Part shown: positions 44,563 through 56,105 of the stretch, in pieces | Layout: each line of letters begins with the position of its first letter | Numbering within the stretch: position 1 is the first letter of the stretch | NCBI GenBank assembly: GCA_002749535.1 | Contig: MZZL01000392.1 | Location: forward strand, 63,921 to 127,920 | Reading direction: 5' to 3' | Length of the DNA: 64,000 bases | Source: Apophysomyces variabilis | Lineage: Eukaryota > Mucoromycota > Mucoromycetes > Mucorales > Mucoraceae | The notes under the pieces: model-generated | Told to the model about the DNA's origin: nothing | The model's database searches: none | What the model saw: the letters and a program-made list of their open reading frames with translations, nothing else | Position numbers and translations under genes: made by a program

Positions 44563-45906
44563 TTAGTTATGCTCCAATTTTCTCTTTTTCCGCGCGTTAT
44601 ATTTTTCCTTTTTCATTTCGTCTGTATCTCCTCGTGGTCTTTCCATCAATCTTTTATAGCGCGACGTCCTGATTTCTTTGCCTCCACCTAATACGATTGT
44701 CGCCTCTCTACTGGATCGATCCAACCCACCAACCCTTCGCTCATGCAACGTTTGGTGACCATGCTCATCTTCCCAGGAAAATGCTTTTACTGCGTCCAAG
44801 AAAGTCTGATACATCAAACCACGGATCATCTGTGCACACCATTGCTCATGTAAATGATTGAACGTCCTCCAGGGGCTGATGTAGCTCTTTTTGGATGCAT
44901 ACGTCCACTCCAAATTGTCAAACTCACAATCGTACAGAAGAAGGGGCAGGTCACTGGCCATGGTATATTCTGGCTTGGACGGCACTTTGGCGATATCCGT
45001 CAGGTCCTTAATCACTTCGGGCGCCTCCAGACCCTGGCCGACCAGGAACAAAATAGACATGATACAACGCACTTGATGCCATAAGAAAGCCGTCCCTTTC
45101 AACTCCACCTCGTAGAAATCCATGCCGGGGCCAAGAACGCTCGTGTCAATGGTACAAGGACGGATATCCAGCGAGACGATGGTGCGACAGTAATTCGTAA
45201 TGTTCTTTGATGGATCCAGCCTGCAAAAGTTACGGAAATCGTGCTCGCCAAGCAAATAACTGGCAGCCGTTCTCATTCTATCCAGATCAAGCTGTCCCTT
45301 GACAAAGAAATATTTATACGTTCGCGATTTACAATCAAAACGAGCGCTGAAATTGGGTGCCACAGGCGTCCATGCAAAGACACGAATGTCATCTGGCAAG
45401 AGTCGATTCAGTGTATCAATGTATCCCAATTCATCCTCGCGCTTCTGAGCCGCAATGTCTTCCTTGCTTAGATTGCTACGTACATCCAACGCAATCACCT
45501 GACCCAACCCACTGACACCTTTGTCTGTGCGGCCACAGCGGGTGAAATTGCACTTGTCAGGGCTTTCGATGAGTTTGCAAGTCTGTAGCGCTTTGAAAAT
45601 CTCGCCTTCTACTGTGGGCAACGTATCATCCCCCTGTGCTGCAAATCCGGAATAGTTCCAGCCGAGATAGGCGACTTTAAAGGCGACTCTACGTTGCTCA
45701 TATTTGCTCATGTCAAATGGCCGTTCCTTTTTTTTGTTCGTTTTGTGTGCAGGAGTTGAAGGCCGAGGAGAGATCTGCTTTTCCAAAGTTTGGATCCGTT
45801 CGAGTAGCTGTTCTCGGGACCATGTCTCGTAACTGGTAGGGGTATTTGCTTCCATTTTGAAATAATGAGCAACGCGAGGCAAGAATGATCGTACCAAGCG
45901 GCTCAT
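44563..45906 (-). CDS. PUS3: tRNA pseudouridine(38/39) synthase Pus3/Deg1
   Basis: A single exon encodes 447 aa, close to yeast Deg1 (442 aa). An N-terminal coiled coil (EQLLERIQTLEKQ) is followed by the TruA-fold core. It opens RRVAFKVAYLGWNYSGFAAQ and contains the catalytic motif RCGRTDKGVSG with Asp128. Then come NFSARFDCKSRTYKYFF, GEHDFRNFCRLD, and GTAFLWHQVRCIMSIL. This order, and the fungal/animal DPSKNITNY insertion after the FCRLD motif, are typical of Pus3 rather than Pus1. The enzyme converts U38/U39 in the anticodon arm of many tRNAs, acting in nucleus and cytoplasm (mitochondria too in some species). An alternative start at Met18 (MEANTPTSYETWS) would remove an Arg-rich segment MSRLVRSFLPRVAHYFK that could be a mitochondrial presequence, so two isoforms are possible. 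Confidence 0.93.
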   Translation of the reverse strand: MSRLVRSFLPRVAHYFKMEANTPTSYETWSREQLLERIQTLEKQISPRPSTPAHKTNKKKERPFDMSKYEQRRVAFKVAYLGWNYSGFAAQGDDTLPTVEGEIFKALQTCKLIESPDKCNFTRCGRTDKGVSGLGQVIALDVRSNLSKEDIAAQKREDELGYIDTLNRLLPDDIRVFAWTPVAPNFSARFDCKSRTYKYFFVKGQLDLDRMRTAASYLLGEHDFRNFCRLDPSKNITNYCRTIVSLDIRPCTIDTSVLGPGMDFYEVELKGTAFLWHQVRCIMSILFLVGQGLEAPEVIKDLTDIAKVPSKPEYTMASDLPLLLYDCEFDNLEWTYASKKSYISPWRTFNHLHEQWCAQMIRGLMYQTFLDAVKAFSWEDEHGHQTLHERRVGGLDRSSREATIVLGGGKEIRTSRYKRLMERPRGDTDEMKKEKYNARKKRKLEHN

Positions 45907-48900
45907 ACAAAAGGTGACAGAAAAGGGTCGGCTTAGTTTAAAAAGGCAAACAACTTGGGTTTGGCTTCACAATTTTTCGGCGGGCTTGGGAGGACATTGG
46001 GCCAATAGAATGACAGTATAATTTGATGGTTTGATTGAGGCGAAAAATAAGGTTCAGAAAGTTTGATTGGAGGGAAAAGAGGGATTGCTTGAATGACAAC
46101 GATCAGTATTGAGAGAGAGAGCGAGCAAGGCCCAAAGGCCCGGGCTGGGGGCTCCTATGGTTCCTATGAATTTTTGAGGGGACGTTACACGAGGGGGTAC
46201 TTCCGTCATGTCTGTCATAAAACGTGCTGTAGTTAGGCCACCAGCTCTTGAGCCGAGTTCTTAGAGAGACACTTACACACGCTCTTCATTTTTTACTCGC
46301 TGAAAAAGAAAGCAAGGTCCAAAGGGCCGAACCTAATTCTTGGAGAGAAACGTGCACACACACACATCCACATATACACACTCTGTCTTCTTCTTTTTAA
46401 TCGCTGTCTCTACTCACGTGTCTAAAAGGAGTGATGTAGTTGCTATTTACTGGGAGGAAACGAGAAAACGCAGGAAGCTACAGGAGCAAATAAAGGTTCT
46501 TGAATATTAGTTCGCGCCTGTTTAGAGTGGTTTTACGTCTATGCATAGGACAATTTTGCGTTGGCTGAGGATCATTTCTGCGTCAACTGAATGATCGCTT
46601 TTTCTTCCTGTGACGTCCCACATATTCGGATAGCATGTTGTACCTCTTTTCTTTATGTACCACCTTCACTGTACGGACAATTGCACTTCCAATTCATATC
46701 GATTTCGAACCGATCTTTTGGTAGTCAATTGTGTATTGTTGATCAGTCTGATGCAGATATTCCCAAGATGCTCTCGATTAAGACATCATGACGATGTTTC
46801 AGATATATTCCTTTATAGAGGTGTGTGAAACTGTTGTCGCTTTCTTTTCTTCTTTGGACCATCTTTTCTCTTTTGCCAGGACTAGTCCCCCTGTTGGCAA
46901 GTATACACGGTTTGGAATTGTACTCTTTGACCTAGACTGACTTTAAGATGGACAGTGTTTTTGTGGTTGGTACGATCGAGGTGCCTTCGCCCTCATGGCC
47001 TTCCCGCTTGCACTTTTTTTTGTTTTATTTCGTCTCGCCACCCAGGATGAGCAGAGTGTAACATTGGTTGTTCCTAATGGACTATTTTCTAGTTAATATT
47101 TAATAGTACATCAGGAACCAGAAATAGCTTAATAGTAACTGATAAGACCAGAAGAAACCTACATTTGCCATAATGTTATCTTCCGTTTCCAAGCCAGGTA
47201 TTCAGTGGAATTATGCACCAATGAATGGAAACGCGTGAAAGTGTGTCGCGATGTCTTGTTACGCCAACAATTAAAAAATCTGAGAATCAACAACTGTATT
47301 TTGGCTAGCTGCAACGAGACTTATGGCATAACGAAGGCCTTGGCAATGGATTGGATTGGTAATCAACAGTTATACAATTGATATAGAACGTTGACTAAAC
47401 ATCTGATAACTGAATGGTTTCCCTTGTTCGTCACGTAGGAAATACAGGATACATATACGAGCTGCAGGTGGATAGATGGGGAAAATTTGCACCTAGCCAG
47501 ATTATTTGATACACTAATGGTCCCAACATGCATTCTCGTTCTGAAAGAATTCAAGATGACTATTGATCGGTTATTTGCCTTTAAAGTAAATCGATATGAC
47601 TTATCACACGAATAGACCTGTTTACTGTACTGTTCTACTACCTTTTTCTGCAAGCATGTCTGATGTCGACATGTCAATGAATTAATACTCTCATGTATTT
47701 ACAAGAGTACAGCCGTCAACTAACCAATTTAGTCACGGATACTGATACGTCTCTATCAGATAATCATTTGTACCCGTTTGTGTTCCTTACTCCACAGAAT
47801 CACTTCAACAAAGACCAAAGACACAGAATGATCGATAGCCGTTGTTGAAGAAAGAGAATCACCACGGAAACTCCCTCGCTCTGAACACTGTATTACCACC
47901 GCTATCTATAATTCTCAGTCGATGTTATGTTCATAATGAAAAAGGAACTTTAGCCAATCTTGCTCTGCACAACTTCCAGTCATCTCTCAAACAAAGATTC
48001 GTCCATTTCTTTTCGCATTGTAATTCTTGTAAACTCAGATATCTACATGATATGATTCTTTTAGCATAAAGCCAATTACTTGGCATGAGTAAGAACTATG
48101 AACCGAGAAAGAAGCACGTCTTTCGTTTCTGCGTTAATTCTCTACGCTGACATATGGTGCAAGCACTTTTTGTACCAATTCTGTCATTTCAAATTCGCAT
48201 TCCGTATTCGGAAAGTACTTTTATTCAGGTCTAACTGATGCTCCAGTGTGATTTGCATGTCGCATTCAAATTTTTAACCATACCTTGATCTCTTGTCTTG
48301 TGAATCCACCAGACTTAAACGGAGATAAGCGTAGAATTTCATGTACTATAAAAGTTTCACGAAGGGTCATCTGGCTATAGCTGAATCATTGTTGAGGAAG
48401 AGAAAATAAAGCAAAGAGTGCTATGGGAAAAATATCCAATACGATGCTGCTCTTGGCATGGTTAATTCTTAAACAGGCGAAAACTGGGTGTTTAAGTTCA
48501 CTACATGCACTGAAAATTAGTATTATATTAGTAAAAGCTACCAGCTGTTGATACTGCACGAAGATAAGAAGCTCCTATGAGTGACTCGAACCTTTAGAGA
48601 ACATTGTCAATTCTCTTCTTACTTAATGACTATGAGGGTCAAAAAACCTTATCGACCGCAGAAATAACTGGAAAGGAAGAAAGAACAACACCAAGCAAGG
48701 GTCTCATTGGGGAGATAGACGGAATGGAGAAAATACTTGGTCTGGGGAAATTACTAGAGCGGCCATTATCAAGAAAGCGGTTTACGTGTTCCTCCACCAC
48801 TGGTGGAGCGGTTGTTAGAAGCTGTTCTCAGGTAATGACACTGAGTAGTAATCATGTGTCTGTTCGCAGAACATTATATACTAACCTCGTAAAATAAATT

Positions 48901-50640
48901 AACACAATAGTTTAGATTTCTACCAAGATGATTTTTGTATTATCTTTGCTTATTTGATCCGCGACAACACTTTATACCTATCTCACAAACTAATAGTTCA
49001 TCAAAAAAAAAAACCCCTTAGCTCCGATCAGGTATATGTCTGGTTTGATGTTCGGTGTTGTTATTACGGTTAGTGCGTGCTAGTTGATTTAGGTCCTTTG
49101 GGATTCCGCTCTATTTTGAATAAGAAGCTGTTTTTTCTATGTATCCAGAAGTTTGTTACCTTTCCCATGGCAGGTGTTACTCTACAGAGGTTTGCCTTGG
49201 ATGTTAATACCTATTTCCACATTTACTCACTTAGAGAAGTGGATCAAGTGAATAAAAAAGAAATGAGGGTATCTATTTGAGTCGCTGTTATGGCGTGATG
49301 CAAAGTTTCATCTTGTGTCGTGTAACGTAGCCCTCTAATTCATTAGGGCCCGATCTAGTGGATATAGTAATGTTACGCTTGATGTTGGAATAGCTAACGA
49401 GCGAATCTCGTTGGCTGAATCTACATCTTTCTCTTTGCGAAAGTTCTATATTCTGTCTTCTTTGTCTCTCCAAATGCTTGCCAATTTTCCATATCCCTTG
49501 TTCACATTATAGCCAATTCAAACCTGCAGCCTACTTACTCGCAAGTTGAGAGACAATAGCAAATCTGTTATAAACGCTGTCTTGGTCTTTTTGCTCTATT
49601 ATTGTGGAACAATGAATTTTTGTAGAACAAGTACAAGGACGAGATTCATGACCTGTTTATCCACACTAAGATGTGCTCAGCATCAATTCCTCTGGGACGG
49701 CACATTCACAACAAAACTGCTTTATTTTCATACAAGCGGCTTAGGCTTCCTAACGCATTTGGATGTTAATCCGTAATAAGCTTGTGTGCGTGCAAGTGAA
49801 ACTCAAATAAACAGGTAAGTTCTATTTAGCACGCAGTATGACGCAGCATTGCATATATTATGCTGCATCTGCTTTACGTAAACGTCACCTTCCAAATATT
49901 TAAACTTTTCGGGCAGATGCAGGCTGTCATTTTTCTTTTCCGTAGGATTTTGTTATTCGTATGGATAAACTAGTACGTGCATCCTCTCACCTTTTTTTTC
50001 TTTAGACTTTTAAGTTATTCGGAATGTAAAACGACACCTATTTCTGGTTAATGAAATTGAGTATGAAAATCCGTAAGGTCATTGATTCTAGTATTTGGCT
50101 TGCGTTTGTTTCTGAATTGCCAAGCCGGACTAGACGAACGAGGCCAATTTCTCCATAATGATTCAAAATAAGAACCTAACGAAACTCCTTTTTCCTTTTT
50201 GGCTCTTCGGAAAGCTGATGCAAGATAGCTTCCGCGGACAACAGTTTCACTGTTTTTGCTGCACGGAAAGTGTCCACAGAATTCTCCATAAACTCGCCAT
50301 CAGATCAATGTTTGCGCGTTCAAGTATAGTTTATAAGGATAAACGTAATTAAAACCAGCAAACATTATAAATGATCACTGAGGACAACTAGTAGGAAGAC
50401 GAAGATTGGAACGATATACCCATTTTGTTTGCTTCTACTTTGTATTATTAGGACAGTCTGGCAAGAGAGAAGAATCAACAGAAATAGACCAACTTGGTTT
50501 GTCCGTTTCTTTTTTCCCTTGGGTCAAGCAACGTTAGGTGGGACAAAAAAAAGCTTGACGGAGCTGTCATTAGCCAAATTAGGTAATCATAGCAACGCAA
50601 AACCTGACATCCCCGAAACCTGGACTGTTTTTTCCCGTCA
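45907..50640. other. 4.7-kb gene-poor region
   Basis: No gene model could be assembled. The first 500 bp are probably the Pus3 promoter, with GAGAGAGAG and CACACACACACA runs (46,113-46,122 and 46,355-46,366). ORFs 46,591-46,791, 47,842-48,069, 48,604-48,897 and 49,546-49,776 lack motifs and splice-supported continuation. A frame near 47,205-47,350 (CTNEWKRVKVCRDVLLRQQL) looks protein-like but is short and isolated; it may be a gene scrap. Confidence 0.45.
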
Positions 50641-50646
50641 ACCTCC

Positions 50647-52031
50647 ATGTCCACGCCACGAGAAGAGCAGAATCTGAAAGAGACTTTGAATCGCTTGACA
50701 ACGCAAGTCTCGGAAGCTCATGCGCGTCTACGTCAAGCAAAAAGAACAGTTATGTCTTTGTTTTCCTTTTCTAGTTTTTGAAAGTTGGCCTTTTGGTCAT
50801 TGGGCACTAAAATAAAAATACTTTTTTTTGCAGCTACTGGCCAAGCAGACATTACTTACAAGCTCCCGTGAAGTGCTTCATCAAGATTTTAAGAATGTCA
50901 TGACGATGCAGTCCATGAGAAAACGCAAACGCCGACGTATTATGCCGCTCCCTGGTCTTGTGCCTGTGGTCGGTTCTCCGACGAGCATCCAAAACCAACA
51001 ACAACAACAGCAACCTTACGAAGACGACCCAATGGACGTGTGTCCTGTCCTTATCAAAACTTGCACAGGCTGGGTCCGTGGAACGCGGAAGGATAGGATT
51101 TGGATCAGGGTGAAGGCTTGTAATACATTAAGGTAAAAGAAAAAAAAACGTTCCTAACCGAAAAGCCATTGGCTTTTTTCGTTTCGTTATATTGACACAA
51201 TTTTGGGTGATTTTCAAACGAAAATATCAGTTCTGCGACGATACACCAAATACAACTGCATCTCTGCATGAATTCATCATCGTCATCAGCATCAGCAGCC
51301 GCTTTTTCGTTATCGCATCAAATAGCACGAAACACACAATTTAATATCCTGCCGAAAAAAAGCACGGTATTGTATGCCGCATTTACGTGCCTACCGGATG
51401 TATTTTGGTCGGATCTCAAGAAATCATTGCGCGTGACATGTCGCTTTATCTATGACGAAACGGAATGGTGTTGTACACCCGCTCGATCTATTGAATGGGT
51501 AGCGACAGAGCATGATAGAGGATGGATCCAAGAAAACACGGGTAAACTGGAAAGAGTTGCTACTTTATTGTTCTTAAATCCAGTTTTTTTTTGTTTGGAA
51601 AAGCTACATTGCTTGCTCCCGTATGCTATCCTTCGTACATTGGTCTGGCGGGCAACGTATCATCGGAAATCCTGACAAAGCAGGGATTTCAGCACATATT
51701 GGATATAGAGGGGATGACAAGACAAGTATATCTATCACAGGATCAAGACTTGCTGATGTTTGCGGGCAAGGAGACTAGCGCCTTATACGGTCTGACCGAA
51801 CGAGATGTTGCATTGTGCATGAAGAGGTTACGCGATAACGGATGCAGTTTTCATTCGGTAGGCATGCTCAGCAATGAAGGTCAGATTCTGCAGGATGTGT
51901 TGCTGGGATTGCATGATGAAACACAATATCTGGGGAAACCTTGGAATGCGGAAAACAATCGAAGTATTTTGGCTGCCCGGCAAAACACAATCGACAAGCT
52001 AAGTTGTCTCTTTGAGATGAGTGGGGCTTGA
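50647..52031 (+). CDS. Unrecognised 379-aa protein, four exons
   Basis: Exons 50647-50748, 50834-51132, 51231-51541 and 51604-52031 join in frame through introns of 85, 98 and 62 nt, giving 379 aa. Residues 1-60 form a coiled coil (EEQNLKETLNRLTTQVSEAH, then LLAKQTLLTSSREVLHQDF). A very basic stretch RKRKRRR follows (possible nuclear signal), then a Gln tract and acidic YEDDPMDV. The rest is globular: TGWVRGTRKDRIWIRVKA, a Ser-rich insert, LYAAFTCLPDVFWSDLKKSL, RVTCRFIYDETEWCC, LLAPVCYPSYIGLAGNVSSE, and QGFQHILDIEGM. I do not recognise a family. The consistent phase over three introns and non-repetitive sequence make it a genuine gene. The nuclear signal and coiled coil suggest a nuclear complex subunit, which is inference only. 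Confidence 0.75.
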
Positions 52032-52449
52032 TTTAGGAAATAAAGAAGAAGAATAAAAAAAAAAAGAAATACGAAGCACATGTTTCAGATCAGTCATAGA
52101 AAGAAAAATGCAACGATAGGTATAAACTTTTTCTTTTGCTTTGCTTTGGCTTAGGTATATTGAGTTTATTTTGCGGGGACGAATCCGATTCCCCTTTCGT
52201 TTTCTTCTTGGTTGTTTTACTAAATTAGCAATGAACAAGGTTTAAGACATCGATTGCTATCGGGACGTTGATGATAAAAGGTAAAAAGTATGTCTGAAGA
52301 TTAGTTTAGGGGCACAGCAACAGGGAGCAATGGAAATTCGCAAGGCGGAAAAGGTTGCACCTACCATCCTGATTTCTACTCGGCTACATCAGGGCCGCAA
52401 TAGATAGGATTCGGTTGTGTATTAGCGGTAGATGAAATGTGTTTTGATT
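52032..52449. other. Convergent spacer between two genes
   Basis: This holds the 3' regions of the 379-aa protein gene (+) and of the 89-aa protein gene (-). Nothing else seen. Confidence 0.4.
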
Positions 52450-52814
52450 CTACTGCAACATGAAGTCAACATAAGCGGGGGTCGTGCCAGGAGGGACGAC
52501 CAAACGGGGAATTTGTTTGATGCTATGAAAAAGAGCTAATAAAATAATATCCGACCAACAAGGTAGTTTCTACTAACCCGCAATATCGATTTTCCCTTGT
52601 GCTGCCATTCATCAAACCTGTTATTCTCTTTTAACCCTTTTTTTCTATGTTTTGTACCATTGACTAGCGATTTCCAGATTGATTTAGTTTTTATTTTCCT
52701 TTGCGTGGTATGCCCAGGAAAATTAGCGTGTTCAAGAAACTCGGACACCGACCAAACTTGTTGAACCGCTGATAAAAGTACAGTCAGGACGGTGTGAGCC
52801 CGTCTCTTAGACAT
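52450..52814 (-). CDS. Small unrecognised spliced protein (89 aa)
   Basis: Three minus-strand exons, 52814-52658, 52617-52578 and 52522-52450, give exactly 90 codons with the stop. Introns are 40 nt (GTACAA...AACAG) and 55 nt (GTTAGT...CATAG). The protein starts MSKRRAHTVLTVLLSAVQQV and continues WSVSEFLEHANFPGHTTQRK. It has a basic middle (KIKTKSIWKSLVNG) and ends KQIPRLVVPPGTTPAYVDFM-LQ. The spliced frame is preferred to the unspliced 92-codon ORF because it reads into this well-structured C-terminus and both intron phases agree. A TATAAA lies about 27 bp upstream of the ATG (52,841-52,846), which would leave almost no leader. No family is recognised. It could also be a C-terminal part of a longer gene whose upstream exons I cannot see. 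Confidence 0.55.
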
Positions 52815-52840
52815 ATAGTATGTACTCCGCCCACCTATAG

Positions 52841-52846
52841 TTTATA
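52841..52846 (-). promoter_or_regulatory. Possible TATA box for the 89-aa gene
   Basis: On the minus strand the sequence GCATATAAACTATAG lies just upstream of the ATG at 52,814. The spacing would put the transcription start at or very near the ATG, so it may be coincidental. Confidence 0.35.
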
Positions 52847-52849
52847 TGC

Positions 52850-54415
52850 AACGAGATCATACGATGAACTCAGCGTGGGTCATGGTAAAAGCATTGAATG
52901 CGACGGCAACAACAGGCTTTAGCGTTTTGTGTAACTATGCCAACGACCTGGTGTTACCATCAAGTATACCACGTTTAATGATTCAGAAACAAAAGTTTGA
53001 ATGTCTAACTTCAGGAAAAAAAGCTCATCCTTACACATCCATACTAAACGTACTCGGTCTAGAATAGACAAATTCCTTTCCATTGGACGTAACCTCCAAA
53101 TAACGTTTGCATTGAGCGGAGGTCATTGGCCAACTAAATCATACCTGGACGGCACACGATGGTACAACTAAGGTAGTGGTGGTTTTGTTGACAATCTACG
53201 ATCCAATAGAGACAGAAAGAGAGATGAAAAGTTTGCTAATCTTTGTATGATGGTTCAGAGTCCACAAACAAACAAATGGTGATGCCTTGGTTTTTACACA
53301 ACAGCGCCTTGCTTAATTGTTTTTTTTTCTTTGTCACACAACCTTTCTTTTTTTCTAACGTGTATGCCCTTTTTTGGGCGAGAGAGGAGATAAAAATTCA
53401 TTAACAGTTGACATGAGGACAACACCGGAAGTAGACGAGAGAAAAGCGAAAAATTTTTGAATGGGGGGAGGGCAACTTAATAGACTCTAAAAAAGCTTAA
53501 CTTTCTTGTCTTTTCCGGAGAAGTTTCCTAGCATGGTCCTTTTCCTCCTGCTTCTGCTACCTTGTTGTTCACTACGCCTTCTCTTATTGCAATGGGATGC
53601 AGTAAGAAAAATACGAAAGTAAGATCCACGGATCGGATTTTGGCGGGAAATGGTAAAAAGGCAATTCTGACTGCCTGACATCATTGGAAAGAAACACATT
53701 CTTTTTTATCTTTTCTCTTTTAGCCCTTTTCTTTATTTCCACGCACAGCATTCATTGTCAGATCTCTCCGCCTTCAGACCCGCTTTTGTCTCTCTCTTTC
53801 TCTCTTTTGCTTAGGCAATCTCGCATTTGTAAACTGTCTGCATGTTTTATCTATGAAACCAGGCGTCCCTTACTTTTTTTTTTGCCTCCTTCCCCTTTCC
53901 CTATGACGTCTCTTAACCTAAATAGAACGCTGCATGATGATATTGTTATGATGATGATTCCTAATTTAATTTGACACACGCATAATTATAAACATACAAA
54001 GAAAAAAACGTGAAACAAAAAAAAAGGTAAGGAAAAACGAAAACGCATCTTATGGGGATTTTCTAATGATACTGCAAAGCAAAAAGGAAAATACATGAGC
54101 ATGATGGTAAAGAAAAAAAGAAAAAGTAATGACAAAAAAAAGTAAAGAAAAAAGGTAAGCATGGATTCGGGGTAGATACAAATGAATGTACGAAGGAGAG
54201 AGAGAGGGAAACAGAGACAGAGAGATATCAAAAAGAAGAAGAGGAAGAAGAAGATGGGGTATTTTTCAATATGTTAAGATATGTTGTGTTTGTGGACATG
54301 GACACCGGTATCGTAAAAAAAAAAAAAAGAGAGGTTTTTTTTTGTTTTGTTGATCTTGCTTTTCATTGTATATATATGTGTGCGCGCTGTGTGTATATGT
54401 TGGTTGTTTGAAGCT
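52850..54415. other. Intergenic stretch with one weak basic ORF
   Basis: A minus-strand frame 53,699-53,487 encodes 70 aa ending GNFSGKDKKVKLF with RRRSEQQGSRSRRKR. It has ATG starts but no other support. A plus-strand frame from 52,846 (MQRDHTMNSAWVMVKALN) is also open for 73 codons. Poly-T/poly-A and purine tracts (54,000-54,260) are abundant. Neither ORF is claimed as a gene. Confidence 0.35.
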
Positions 54416-54417
54416 GG

Positions 54418-54519
54418 TTATTTCTTTGAGTTCGGGCAATGGTCCTCGTGTGCGTGTTGGGATACATCAATCCCGCATTTGGGGCAAAAATCATAATCGC
54501 TGCATTGATATGGAATCAT
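54418..54519 (-). CDS. 33-aa zinc-binding microprotein, half of a ZZ-like finger
   Basis: The frame from 54,519 to 54,418 reads MIPYQCSDYDFCPKCGIDVS and then QHAHEDHCPNSKK. The pattern C-x5-C-x2-C, then H-x-H-x2-H-C, resembles the second half of a ZZ-type zinc finger (YxC..DYDLC..C...H..H) and has enough Cys/His to bind one zinc ion. The upstream context fits a real gene: TATAAATAA on the minus strand about 130 bp upstream and a long C/T-rich leader directly before the ATG, as at the methyltransferase gene. An alternative is that this is the last exon of a longer ZZ-domain gene, because TGCAG precedes CGATTATG. I found no upstream exon with the first half of the domain. Role unknown. Confidence 0.45.
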   Translation of the reverse strand: MIPYQCSDYDFCPKCGIDVSQHAHEDHCPNSKK

Positions 54520-54650
54520 GGCGAAGAGTATATAGAATGAGAAACAGTAAAGTGAAAGGAGAAATAAAGAAAAATAAAAAGAAAAAAGAAAAGAAGAGAG
54601 GAGATATATATGTGTGTGAAAGAGAGGGAAGGGAAGTGCGGATTTCCGGG

Positions 54651-54661
54651 TTATTTATAAT
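54651..54661 (-). promoter_or_regulatory. TATA box upstream of the 33-aa microprotein
   Basis: The minus-strand reading is CGATTATAAATAACCCGG. It is followed by a purine-poor leader of about 100 nt leading to the ATG at 54,519. Confidence 0.45.
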
Positions 54662-54664
54662 CGT

Positions 54665-56100
54665 TCAGAAAGGTTATAAGGAGCGATGAGGGGAGTTATC
54701 GGTAATGAGCTTATTTAGGAGAACAGTGGAGTGAAAGATAGATCGAGTAGTAGGCAATATCGCGTTTATCCAATTTTCGCTGTCTTTTTGGCGGGCCAAA
54801 TTTTTAAACCAATTTATAATATAAGCTTTTTTAAATTCGGGCGCACATGATAGTAATAAGATGGATTTCTGTGATTCCCCCATTTAAATCAAGCCAATGA
54901 ATGATTATCAGCTCAAGTTCCGACCTATGGGCAGACGATTTTAACTGTGCCACAGTTTGGCCACACATCATCATTTGCCACAATAACCCTCTTTATTTGG
55001 GTAACACAACTAATTATACCATTCAAACCCGTTTTCACCGCCGATGCATGTCATCTGCTGTTCTTTTATTCTTTGCTGACTATTCTACCCCGACCTAAGA
55101 TAAACATATCACCACACACACACATAAACAGAATCAAACCAGACATGTCCACCTTATTATTGTCACCACCAAATCTCTCTCTCTCTCCGCAACCCAATCA
55201 TTGGCATTGATCACCATAAGCATATCATTTCACCCTATATGGTTCTAGCCGATCGGAGAAAACAAAAAATCATGGATTCATTTGCCAAATAGTTGGAACT
55301 TATATTGAGATATCCTAACAAAAACAACAGCAAGGAAAAAGGGAGCATAGAACAAGAAATTCTCTGTTCTTCTTAATCTTTTTTACCTTTAAATCTAAAG
55401 GAATAGCAGTGGAGAAAAGCGGAGAAGTCTTACTATAAGAAAATAACCTTTTGTTACTCCCTTTGTTTTGATACCTTTTCTCCGTAACGCCCAACCCCCG
55501 CCCAACCCCTAAAAATCCTCCCGATTCCACGTGCTTCTTGTGATGATATTGAAAAGCGCGGTCAATTTTTTCATTGGTTCAAACAATTCAAATAAGAAAT
55601 AAACTGATCTCGGGTCGGATGATGAGAACCCGTTCCTCTTTTATTGTAAAAACGATAAAAAGCCAAAAAAAAACGGATGACAAGCAGAAAATGAAAGAAT
55701 GACTTTATATGGTACTTTTTTAGTTTGTCTGTCATGATCCGTATTGAACCGATCATCTCCCAGATTTTTGGTTTAAACTGTATCCAAATTAAACAACAGC
55801 ATGTGGAATGACAGATGATATCATGGCCTCCATGCTTTGGCGCCCTGCGAATAGCGGAGCATCAAAAAAAAGGGAGGGACAGGAAAAAGAGGGGAACACC
55901 AAAAAAAACAGGCACGCACACACACGCGCACATACAACGGCAATAGGCAGGAGATACGCAAAGAGAAAAGAAAAATAAGGCACAGACGAAAAGTTAGAAA
56001 CAAACAAACTTGCCTAAGCGAGAAAAAGAAAGAGACGGAGGATACAGAAAAGAAAAAAACAGAAAACGTCCCTCGTTTTTGTCTTGAAAGAAAGAAAGCA
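54665..56100. other. Intergenic region upstream of the phosphotransferase gene
   Basis: No gene identified. It contains short CA and CT runs (near 55,110-55,130 and 55,170-55,190) and a purine-rich tract 55,860-56,100 leading to the ATG at 56,106. Confidence 0.4.
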
Positions 56101-56105
56101 AGAAC

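Noticed and set aside
46591..49776. Several 60-100-codon ORFs in the gene-poor region
   Set aside because: No motif, no splice-consistent extension, and composition like intergenic DNA; some rely on non-ATG starts.
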